Source: Thermodesulforhabdus norvegica
GTDB lineage: Bacteria; Desulfobacterota; Syntrophobacteria; Syntrophobacterales; Thermodesulforhabdaceae
Assembly: GCF_900114975.1 (NCBI RefSeq)
Contig: NZ_FOUU01000012.1
Location: 1-64,000, forward strand
Length of the DNA: 64,000 bases
Direction of reading: 5' to 3'
Part shown: piece after piece, positions 52,753 to 60,039 of the stretch
How positions within the stretch are numbered: the first letter of the stretch is position 1
How the letters are laid out: each line of letters begins with the position of its first letter
The notes under the pieces: generated by a model
Database searches by the model: none
Seen by the model: only the letters and a program-made list of their open reading frames with translations
What the model was told of the DNA's origin: nothing
Made by a program: the position numbers and the translations under genes

Positions 52753-53727
52753 ATGAATGTAAGGGCTTTTACTTCAAAGTGGAAAGGCCTTTGGGCTTAC
52801 CTTCTTTCGTTTTCAGTTTTCCTTTCGGCTCATCCTGTTACCGCCTTTGCGGCCGCGCGAGTAGTTGAAGGAAATCAGGGAGGAAAACCCTGGTGGTTCT
52901 GGGTCATTGTGCTCTTCATTTTCTGCTTTATTCTCGGGATTATTGCCGTCCTTGCCGGAGTGGGAGGAGGAGTGTTGTACGTACCTCTGGTGAGCGGATT
53001 CTTTCCCTTCCATCTTGATTTTGTAAGAGGCTCGGGACTGCTTGTTGCTCTGGCAGGTGCCCTTGCCGCAGGTCCCGGACTGCTCCGAAGAAACCTTGCC
53101 AATTTGCGCCTTGCAATACCCGTTGCCTTAATAGCATCCACCTGCGCCATACTGGGTGCCTTCATCGGACTGGCACTGCCCAGAAACATAGTGCAGATTT
53201 GCCTTGGAGGAACCATCATCTTCATAGCGGTTCTACTCGCAACATCGAAAAACGTAGAACGACCAGAGGTGAAAAAACAGGATGCTATCGGTCTGGCCCT
53301 TGGTATGTCCGGTGCTTATTGGGAAGAGTCCACAAGAGAGGTCGTTGAATGGAAGACCCATAGAACCCTTGCCGGGTTGATCCTTTTCATAGTCATCGGG
53401 GTAATGGCCGGTATGTTCGGCCTCGGTGCGGGATGGGCTAACGTTCCGGTCCTCAATCTGCTTATGGGTGTTCCTTTAAAGGTCGCAGTGGGCACGAGCA
53501 AATTCCTGCTGTCCATTACGGACACATCGGCAGCATGGGTTTACCTCAACCAGGGATGCGTCATACCTCTGATGGCAATCCCTTCCATAGTAGGCCTGAT
53601 GCTGGGTTCCTTTGTCGGAGTCAGGGTCCTCGCCGTGGCCAAGCCCAAGGTAATACGTTACATAGTCATAGTTGTCCTTCTCTTTGCTGGGATTAAAGCA
53701 TTTTTGAAGGGCTTTGGTATTGGTTAA
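52753..53727 (+). CDS. TauE/SafE-family sulfite exporter
   Basis: Encodes 324 aa. A membrane segment or signal (~12-35) precedes eight or so predicted helices. Family repeats are GVGGGVLYVPLVSGFFPF and the second copy GLGAGWANVPVLNLLMGVPLKVAVGTS. Family members export sulfite, sulfoacetate or other small sulfur anions, which would suit a sulfur-metabolising anaerobe, but the substrate is not known here. First gene of a three-gene unit. Confidence 0.85.
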   Translation: MNVRAFTSKWKGLWAYLLSFSVFLSAHPVTAFAAARVVEGNQGGKPWWFWVIVLFIFCFILGIIAVLAGVGGGVLYVPLVSGFFPFHLDFVRGSGLLVALAGALAAGPGLLRRNLANLRLAIPVALIASTCAILGAFIGLALPRNIVQICLGGTIIFIAVLLATSKNVERPEVKKQDAIGLALGMSGAYWEESTREVVEWKTHRTLAGLILFIVIGVMAGMFGLGAGWANVPVLNLLMGVPLKVAVGTSKFLLSITDTSAAWVYLNQGCVIPLMAIPSIVGLMLGSFVGVRVLAVAKPKVIRYIVIVVLLFAGIKAFLKGFGIG

Positions 53728-53754
53728 AACTCCTGTGAGAAGGGGGGATAAAAC

Positions 53755-54180
53755 ATGGAAGATTTGAAAGCGAAAGCCAAGGCAAGACCTGAGCAGATTC
53801 TTTATGCCGACCTTCTTTTCTACGGTTGCTGGCTCGGTATTGCCATTATGCTTGTTACTTATTTTATATATCTTACCGGAATTCTGGAACCCTATGTTCC
53901 TATGGACCGTATTAGTGAATACTGGTCCAACAACGTCCATCACTACGTGGAACAGGCCAAGATCCCTGTAGGCTGGGGATGGGTAAGATTGCTGAACAAA
54001 GGAGACTTCCTCAATTTTATCGGCATAGCCCTTCTTGCCTTGATGACCATAGTCGGATTTATCACCCTGATACCTGCCTACGTAAAACAGAAGGACTGGC
54101 CCTTCGTCATGATCGTAATTGCGGAAGTGATTGTTCTTTCGGTTGCGGCATCAGGGGTATTGGGCACAGGAGGCCATTAA
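53755..54180 (+). CDS. DUF1634-like membrane protein
   Basis: Encodes 141 aa with three predicted helices (~19-42, ~85-106, ~115-135). A conserved DUF1634 core is visible as WVRLLNKGDFLNFIGIALLALMT. Proteins of this family often follow TauE/SafE genes and presumably assist them. Starts 27 bases after the exporter. Confidence 0.75.
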   Translation: MEDLKAKAKARPEQILYADLLFYGCWLGIAIMLVTYFIYLTGILEPYVPMDRISEYWSNNVHHYVEQAKIPVGWGWVRLLNKGDFLNFIGIALLALMTIVGFITLIPAYVKQKDWPFVMIVIAEVIVLSVAASGVLGTGGH

Positions 54181-54191
54181 AGGGGGAAACG

Positions 54192-55049
54192 ATGATAAAG
54201 GTACTCGTAGGTGTGGATACAAGCCCGGAATCAAGGGTAGCCTTGAGATATGTCTGCCATCTCCTCGAGCACTGCGATGCTCAGGTAGAGGCCATATACG
54301 TAAAACCCGACGTTACCTTTTATCTACAGCATGATTTTGAAGTACCCTTTATCAAGAAGAAGAGCCTGGAGGAAAAGGTCGAGGAAGAGGCAGAAGAAGT
54401 CGAGAAGCAGATTTTGAATGTCTGTGAGGTGTGCCTTGCGGGTAAGGTTCCCTGTGAGCCAAAGATTGTCACTGGAGATGCCGCCGAGGAGATCTTGGCG
54501 GAGGCTCAGAGAGGAGACTACGATCTTATCGTATTGGGTTCACACGGACATTCGGCTCTCAGAGGGCTACTTCTCGGTAATGTGCACAATAAGATCCTGC
54601 ATCACGCCAGACGCCCTGTTCTCATCGTGAGAGAAATGCGCAACATACATCGAGTTCTCGTTGCTTACAGGGGAACATCCTGCGATCAGAAAGCCCTTGA
54701 GTTCATAGCACCTATGCTTGAGCGAAAAAAGCCTCAGATCACCGTTTTTCACGTCAGGGAAAAGGCTTTGGGAGAGACGGAAGAGTTCGCCCAGAAGTGT
54801 GTTATGGAAGGTCGATCGAGTTTGGAAAAATTCGGTCATGCTCCGGTCACCAAGGTCGTGGAAGGCGATTTCGTAGATGAGACGATAAAGGAAATAATGA
54901 ACGAAGACTACGATCTCGTGGTCCTGGGAGCTTATGGTCATAACAGGCCTAAGTATCTTCAGATCATAAGCGACGAGGCTTTGACTCTGGTGAAACGAAC
55001 AATGCGCCCCGTCCTGGTCTTCAGGGACAAGGAAGAGCATCGTAAATGA
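54192..55049 (+). CDS. two-domain universal stress protein
   Basis: Encodes 285 aa. The first Usp domain opens KVLVGVDTSPESRVALRY and has the ATP-type GSHGHSALRGLLLGNVHNKI. The second begins RVLVAYRGTSCDQKALEF and ends LVVLGAYGHNRP, with the phosphate-binding glycines only partly kept. ATG at 54192 follows AGGGGG; the open frame upstream to 53979 is spurious and lies inside DUF1634. Third gene of the exporter unit. Confidence 0.88.
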   Translation: MIKVLVGVDTSPESRVALRYVCHLLEHCDAQVEAIYVKPDVTFYLQHDFEVPFIKKKSLEEKVEEEAEEVEKQILNVCEVCLAGKVPCEPKIVTGDAAEEILAEAQRGDYDLIVLGSHGHSALRGLLLGNVHNKILHHARRPVLIVREMRNIHRVLVAYRGTSCDQKALEFIAPMLERKKPQITVFHVREKALGETEEFAQKCVMEGRSSLEKFGHAPVTKVVEGDFVDETIKEIMNEDYDLVVLGAYGHNRPKYLQIISDEALTLVKRTMRPVLVFRDKEEHRK

Positions 55050-55055
55050 GAAAGG

Positions 55056-55090
55056 GAGCCGCAGGATATCTACCTGCGGCTCTTTCGTTT
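55056..55090. terminator. bidirectional-type terminator between Usp and cydB
   Basis: GAGCCGCAGG (55056-55065) pairs with CCTGCGGCTC (55073-55082), 7-base loop, followed by TTTCGTTTTC on the plus strand. Serves the rightward Usp unit and, less clearly, the convergent cyd genes. Confidence 0.8.
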
Positions 55091-56134
55091 TCAATACAGC
55101 TCGCTTTTGGCCATTTCGTCATCCGTTATCGGATAAGCAAAAAGCCGATAGGTCCATAGCTGATAGGCAATAACGATTGGCACGAAGATCAGAACGACGG
55201 TCAGCATGATTTTGAGGGTTAAAGGGCTTGAGGATGCGTTGAAGGCCGTGAGGCTGAACCTGGGATCGATGCTCGATGGAAGCAGGTTGGGATAGAGTCC
55301 GAGTATTCCGAAAAAGGTTGTGCCGATTATCATCACCGCCGAACATATCCAGGGTAGCCATCTCTTCGGTTTTCCAAGGTAGTATCGCGATGCTACAAGG
55401 CCGCCTACAACCGCGGCGGGAATAATGACCGCCGGAACGGAGTAGAAAATGGGATTCTCCAGGTAATTCCGATAAAGATCGGTCTTGAACCATGTGGCAA
55501 TCAAAAAGGCCACAATTGACAGAACCAGAGGAACCCAGAGAGTCCTGGCCATCCGAAGGGTTCTTTCCCTTAGCTCACCTTCGTTCACTTTTGCCAGGAG
55601 CCATAAAAGTCCGTGATAGGAAAAGAGCAAACAGAAAAGAATCCCGCCCAGCAACCCGTAAGGATTGAGAAGGGTTAAAAGAGTTCCGTGAAAGCGGCCT
55701 TCTCCGTCAATAGGTATACCCTGAAATATGTTGGCAAAGGCCACTCCGAACAGAATTGCAGGAATCGCGCTTCCTATCCATGTGCCGAAGTCCCATATTT
55801 TCTTCCAGCCCCTGTCATGAGAGTGCTCCCGAAACTCAAGGCTTATGCCTCTTATGATGAGGGCAAACAGGATCATCATCAGGGGGGCGTAAAAGCTGCT
55901 GAACAGAACGGCATAGGCAGTGGGGAAGGCCGCAAAGGTAACTCCTCCGGCCGTTATGAGCCAAACTTCGTTACCGTTCCAGAAAGGCCCCATGGCGTGA
56001 TAGACCGTCTTCTTATCCTTTTCGTTTCGGGCAATTACCGGATGAAGAGTTCCCAGCCCCAGGTCAAAGCCGTCAAGAACAAAGTAGACGGCCCAGATCA
56101 ATCCCCAGAGAAGAAACCATATCGTGTTAAGCAT
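55091..56134 (-). CDS. cydB: cytochrome bd oxidase subunit II
   Basis: Encodes 347 aa with about nine predicted helices. Family stretches are FVLDGFDLGLGTLHPV, AMGPFWNGNEVWLITAGG and SFYAPLMMILFALIIRGISLEFR. Follows cydA after 13 bases. Reduces oxygen to water at the membrane without pumping protons; in an anaerobe this protects against oxygen. Confidence 0.96.
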   Translation of the reverse strand: MLNTIWFLLWGLIWAVYFVLDGFDLGLGTLHPVIARNEKDKKTVYHAMGPFWNGNEVWLITAGGVTFAAFPTAYAVLFSSFYAPLMMILFALIIRGISLEFREHSHDRGWKKIWDFGTWIGSAIPAILFGVAFANIFQGIPIDGEGRFHGTLLTLLNPYGLLGGILFCLLFSYHGLLWLLAKVNEGELRERTLRMARTLWVPLVLSIVAFLIATWFKTDLYRNYLENPIFYSVPAVIIPAAVVGGLVASRYYLGKPKRWLPWICSAVMIIGTTFFGILGLYPNLLPSSIDPRFSLTAFNASSSPLTLKIMLTVVLIFVPIVIAYQLWTYRLFAYPITDDEMAKSELY

Positions 56135-56147
56135 TGTCGGACCCTCC

Positions 56148-57461
56148 TTAGTTTGATTCCGGAGCTTCGGGGCCTTTCCTGATAAAACGGATCATCAAAT
56201 AGACGGCAACGGCCCCGAGAATCGTGTAAAGTGTAACGAGTCCAACGAAAGAAAGGATTACCTGCGTTCTATCTATCGGTGATACGGCATCGGCCGTTCT
56301 CATCAGTCCGTAAACAACCCAGGGTTGGCGACCTACCTCTGCAACCGTCCATCCAGCCTGAGCCGCAATGTAAGGAAGAGGGATCATCCACAGAAAGAGT
56401 TTTAAAAGTCCTGGGTGAAGCTCAATGGTTTTTCGCTTTAACCATCCGATGGCGGCAATAACGGGAAAGAGAAAACCAAGGGCGATCATTGTTCTGAAGG
56501 CAATAAAGGTTATGGTAACCGGTGGGCGCTCGTTTTTCGGAAAATCCTTCAGGCCTTTTACGGTTGCATCCGGAGAATGATAGGCCAGCATACTAAGAGC
56601 ACCGGGGATAGCGCCAAATTCCACAAGGTTCCTTTCGTTTTTTTCATCGGGTACTATAAAAAGGTACTGGGGAGCGTGACTTTTGGTCTCCCAGAAGGAC
56701 TCCATTGCGGCGAGCTTGGTGGGCTGATATCGGGCAACTTCTGCTCCGTGCATGTGCCCCTGAAGCACTTCCACGACGGAAAAAATAAGGGCCATGCTGA
56801 TTCCCAGGGCAAAGGATTTCTTGAAAAGGTCAAGGTGCTGTTTTTTCAGCAGATAATAAGCGCTGACACCGGCCACAAAGAAACCCGTGAGTATATAAGA
56901 GGCCGCCAGAGTGTGGGCAATTTCGTGGAGAGCAAAGCTGTTGGTTATGAGGGACCAGAAATTTTCGAGCTCTGCCCTTGGACCTCTTATAACATAGCCT
57001 ACAGGACGTTGCATCCAGGCATTTGCCGTAAGAATCCAGAAAGCAGAGATGTTGGATGCCGCTGCCACGAGCCACATGCTGATTGCGTGTGCTCTGGGAG
57101 AAAGTCGGTTCCAGCCGAAAGCCCAGACTGCTATGAATGTGGATTCCAGAAAGAAGGCCACCGAGGCTTCGATTGCAAGAAGAGATCCAAAGACATCACC
57201 CACGTACTTTGAGTATCTTGCCCAGTTGGTACCAAACTGAAATTCCAGAGTTATTCCGGTAACAACCCCTACGGCGAAATTTACCAGAAAGATCTTTCCC
57301 CAGAAGCGGGCCATTCTCCGATAGACTTCATCGCCCGTTCTGGCGTACCGGGTTTCCATCAACGCAATAAGGATGGACAAACCCAGTGTAAGCGGCACGA
57401 AGAGAAAGTGAAAATACGTTGCCGCCGCAAACTGAAGTCTTGATAGGAGCAACGTATCCAT
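56148..57461 (-). CDS. cydA: cytochrome bd oxidase subunit I
   Basis: Encodes 437 aa. Heme-ligand region AATYFHFLFVPLTLGL, FQFGTNWARYSKYVGDVFG, and the quinol loop with GHMHGAEVARYQPTKLAAME are seen. The shorter Q-loop type. ATG at 57461 sits 6 bases after GGAGG; an ATG at 57464 is also possible. Part of the leftward oxygen-defence cluster. Confidence 0.96.
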   Translation of the reverse strand: MDTLLLSRLQFAAATYFHFLFVPLTLGLSILIALMETRYARTGDEVYRRMARFWGKIFLVNFAVGVVTGITLEFQFGTNWARYSKYVGDVFGSLLAIEASVAFFLESTFIAVWAFGWNRLSPRAHAISMWLVAAASNISAFWILTANAWMQRPVGYVIRGPRAELENFWSLITNSFALHEIAHTLAASYILTGFFVAGVSAYYLLKKQHLDLFKKSFALGISMALIFSVVEVLQGHMHGAEVARYQPTKLAAMESFWETKSHAPQYLFIVPDEKNERNLVEFGAIPGALSMLAYHSPDATVKGLKDFPKNERPPVTITFIAFRTMIALGFLFPVIAAIGWLKRKTIELHPGLLKLFLWMIPLPYIAAQAGWTVAEVGRQPWVVYGLMRTADAVSPIDRTQVILSFVGLVTLYTILGAVAVYLMIRFIRKGPEAPESN

Positions 57462-57477
57462 CATGCACCTCCGAGAT

Positions 57478-58677
57478 TTACGAAGAAAGGCTTTCCTTTA
57501 TTTTAGCCCCAAGTTTTTTACCGGCTTCAAAACAGTCTTTCAGTTCATCCTTGCCGGGAACATAATTTACCCTTAACGGATCCTGGACCAGCTCAAACTT
57601 CATATCCCGGAGATAATCGGCTATTATCCTGGCTGCTTCACCGCTCCAGCCGTAAGAGCCAAAGGCCAGGCCGAGCTTACCGGCAGGTTTCAGGCCTTTC
57701 AGGTAGGTCAAAAGATCGGCTACGGTTGGAAAAAGGCCGTTATTGAGGGTCGGGGATCCCACGGCAACGCCTTTCGCATCCAGTATTTCCGTTACCACAT
57801 CACTGCGATGGCAGGCTTTAAGACTCATCAGCTTTACTTCAATCTCCTCTGCCATGAGACCTTCGGCTACGGCGTGGGCCATTTTTTCCGTACTCTTCCA
57901 CATGGTGTCGTAGACCACCACCGCCTTGGCACGGGCAATCTGGCGACTCCATCGGTCGTAAGCCTCTATAATTCGACGGGGATTACTGCGCCATATCAAA
58001 CCGTGATCCGGGGCGATCATATCGATGTCCAGGTTGAGGCTTTTCACTTTTTCAAGGAGCTTCTGCACGAGGGGAGAGTAAAGCAGTATGATGTTTGCGT
58101 AGTACTTTGCCGCATGGCGCATCAGCTCCTCACCGTCAACTTCGTCGTCAAAACGCTGGCTCGTTGCCCAGTGCTGACCGAAGGCGTCGCTCGAAATGAG
58201 GAGCCTGTCCTGAGGTATGTAGGTGAACATGCTGTCCGGCCAATGGAGCATACGGGTTTCCAGAAAGTGAAGTTCCTTTGAGCCTATTGAGATAACGTCG
58301 CCTGTTGAGACGACATGGTAGGGCCAGTCCGGGTTGTGATAATGGCGAAGGAGAGCTTTCCTGCCCATCTCGGAGCAGATAACCTTTTCCGGCTCAATGG
58401 CCGATACGACCTCCGGTACTCCACCCGAGTGGTCCATTTCTACGTGATTTACCACCAGGTATCGTATGTCTTTAGGGTTCACTATTTGAGAAACCCTTTC
58501 AAGCAACTCGCCTACGAAGGGTTTTTTTACGGTATCGACAAGGGTTATATCCCGATCAACGATGAGAAAGGCGTTGTAAGTGGTTCCCATGTAGGTTGAG
58601 TATCCGTGAAAATCCCTTATGTTCCAGTCTATTGCCCCAACCCAGTAGACTCCGGGTTTGATCTCGACGGCTTTCAT
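57478..58677 (-). CDS. flavodiiron protein (rubredoxin:oxygen oxidoreductase)
   Basis: Encodes 399 aa. The metallo-beta-lactamase-like domain has diiron ligands in HVEMDHSGGVPE, the HWPDSMFTYIPQDRLLISSDAFGQH region is represented (kept short here: WPDSMFTYIP, SSDAFGQH) and DHGLIW. The C-terminal flavodoxin domain begins VVYDTMWKSTEKMAHAVAEG, with SPTLNNGLFPTV and GSYGWSGEAA. Reduces O2 or NO with electrons from rubredoxin, the next gene upstream. Confidence 0.95.
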   Translation of the reverse strand: MKAVEIKPGVYWVGAIDWNIRDFHGYSTYMGTTYNAFLIVDRDITLVDTVKKPFVGELLERVSQIVNPKDIRYLVVNHVEMDHSGGVPEVVSAIEPEKVICSEMGRKALLRHYHNPDWPYHVVSTGDVISIGSKELHFLETRMLHWPDSMFTYIPQDRLLISSDAFGQHWATSQRFDDEVDGEELMRHAAKYYANIILLYSPLVQKLLEKVKSLNLDIDMIAPDHGLIWRSNPRRIIEAYDRWSRQIARAKAVVVYDTMWKSTEKMAHAVAEGLMAEEIEVKLMSLKACHRSDVVTEILDAKGVAVGSPTLNNGLFPTVADLLTYLKGLKPAGKLGLAFGSYGWSGEAARIIADYLRDMKFELVQDPLRVNYVPGKDELKDCFEAGKKLGAKIKESLSS

Positions 58678-58696
58678 CCTTTATCCCTCCGGGTGT

Positions 58697-58879
58697 TTAA
58701 CAGGTTATTTTCTTGAACATCTTTTTTGAGGCTCCGCAAACCGGACACTTCCAGTCTTCGGGAAGTTCTTCAAAGGGCGTTCCCCTGGGTATTTTGCCCT
58801 TACGGTCGCCTTTTTCCGGGTCGTATATGTAGCCGCAGTTAGCAGTCTGGCACTGATAAAGAACCTTTTTCTCTGCCAT
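58697..58879 (-). CDS. rubredoxin with Cx4C first cluster loop
   Basis: Encodes 60 aa. The iron site is [16 protein letters not shown] and [11 protein letters not shown]. The first pair has four residues between the Cys instead of two, as in the Rd2-type rubredoxins of some sulfate reducers. It sits just upstream of the flavodiiron gene, its expected redox partner. AGAGGG precedes the ATG. Confidence 0.94.
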   Translation of the reverse strand: MAEKKVLYQCQTANCGYIYDPEKGDRKGKIPRGTPFEELPEDWKCPVCGASKKMFKKITC

Positions 58880-58895
58880 TTGTGTCCCTCTTACA

Positions 58896-58935
58896 AAAAC
58901 AAGGGGGGAGAGCTCATAACCCCAGGCTCTCCCCC
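58896..58935 (-). terminator. partial terminator between rubrerythrin and rubredoxin
   Basis: On the minus strand GGGGGAGAGC (58935-58926 complement) and its partner at 58913-58904 form a 10-base stem with a 12-base loop, followed by CTTGTTTTTG. It lies between the rubrerythrin stop and the rubredoxin start, so it probably reduces but does not abolish downstream expression. Confidence 0.65.
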
Positions 58936-58952
58936 GAATCGTTTATGTTTTG

Positions 58953-59534
58953 TTACCAGTTTTCTCCGTACAGCTCAAAGTATGCCATGGGATGGGCACA
59001 GGCAGGGCACTTATCAGGAGCCTCCGTACCTTCATGGACATACCCGCAATTGCGGCAACGCCACTTAACGGGTGTTTCTCTCTTGAAGACTCGTCCCGCC
59101 TCTATGTTGGCGGCCAGATCCTTGTAGCGTTTTTCATGGTAACGTTCTGCGACGGCAATGTTCCTGAAAACCGTTGCGATCTCATGAAAACCTTCCTCAT
59201 CGGCAATTCTGGCGAAGGTGGGATACATTTCCGTTGTCTCGTAATGTTCGCCTGCTGCTGCGGCGTAAAGATTATCGAGAGTGCTTCCGATTACGCCGGC
59301 TGGGAAAGATGCTTCGATTTTTACCTCGCCTCCCTCGAGAAACTTGAAAAGGCGCTTGGCATGCTCTTTTTCCTGATTGGCCGTCTCTTCGAAAATTGCA
59401 GCAATCTGCTCGTAGCCTTCTTCTCTGGCCTTTGATGCGAAGTAAGTATATCGGTTTCTTGCCTGGGACTCACCGGCGAAAGCCGTTAGCAGATTCTGTT
59501 CAGTTCTGGTGCCTTTTAACGATTTTTCTGCCAT
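58953..59534 (-). CDS. rbr: rubrerythrin
   Basis: Encodes 193 aa. Diiron ligands are in FAGESQARNRYTYFASKA and EETANQEKEHAKRLF, with GEHYETTEMYPTFARIA and RNIAVAERYHEKRY; the C-terminal rubredoxin-like domain has CRNCGYVHEG and CPACAHPM. Reduces hydrogen peroxide. ATG at 59534 has GGAGGA upstream and overlaps the end of the regulator gene by 19 bases. Confidence 0.95.
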   Translation of the reverse strand: MAEKSLKGTRTEQNLLTAFAGESQARNRYTYFASKAREEGYEQIAAIFEETANQEKEHAKRLFKFLEGGEVKIEASFPAGVIGSTLDNLYAAAAGEHYETTEMYPTFARIADEEGFHEIATVFRNIAVAERYHEKRYKDLAANIEAGRVFKRETPVKWRCRNCGYVHEGTEAPDKCPACAHPMAYFELYGENW

Positions 59535-59944
59535 TGCGATTCCTCCTTTTCCTGCAACTTTTGGAGCTTTTCTTTGCACTGCGGACACAACCCCCAGAAT
59601 TCCAGGTTTACTTTGTAAACATCGAAATCTTCGCTTGATTTTATTCTGGATAGAATGTCAATATTTTCGTCTATCAGGACGTCACCTATTTTCCCGCAGT
59701 TCTGGCAGTGAACGTGCCAGTGCGGCGATGGGTTGCCGTCGTAGCGACGCTGATTACTTCCCCCGAGATCGAGTCTGCGGATGAAACCTTCCTGGGCTAA
59801 GATTTCAAGGTTTCTGTAAACGGTGGCGAGACTTATTCGAGGATGAGACCGCTTGAGCATCCTGTAGAGTTCGTCTGCTGTTGGATGGGTCTTGAGTTTT
59901 CTCATAGCATCGAGTATTGCTTTTCGTTGTCTGGTCATTCTCAT
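59516..59944 (-). CDS. Fur-family regulator, PerR-like
   Basis: Encodes 142 aa. Winged helix includes TADELYRMLKRSHPRISLATVYRNLEIL; the dimer/metal part has HWHVHCQNCGKIGDV and a later CPQC, giving two CxxC pairs for structural zinc, and His/Asp residues that could bind iron. Clustered with rubrerythrin, rubredoxin, flavodiiron protein and cydAB, so a peroxide-sensing PerR role is more likely than Fur or Zur. A palindrome over its own -10 region suggests autoregulation. Confidence 0.88.
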   Translation of the reverse strand: MRMTRQRKAILDAMRKLKTHPTADELYRMLKRSHPRISLATVYRNLEILAQEGFIRRLDLGGSNQRRYDGNPSPHWHVHCQNCGKIGDVLIDENIDILSRIKSSEDFDVYKVNLEFWGLCPQCKEKLQKLQEKEESQWQKNR

Positions 59945-59955
59945 GGTTTACTCCG

Positions 59956-59993
59956 TTTCATGATGAAATTAAGAACCGTTTGCATAAAGTCAA
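59956..59993 (-). promoter_or_regulatory. promoter and palindromic operator of the PerR-like unit
   Basis: On the minus strand TTGACT (59993-59988) and TAATTT (59971-59966) are 16 bases apart. Directly over the -10, TTTCATGATGAAA (59956-59968) is a perfect palindrome around one central base. It lies 12 bases upstream of the regulator start, as expected for an autorepressor. Confidence 0.6.
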
Positions 59994-60039
59994 GCCCTCC
60001 CGGGTACAAAATGAATTCCACCTTTTTAAGGAAAACAAA

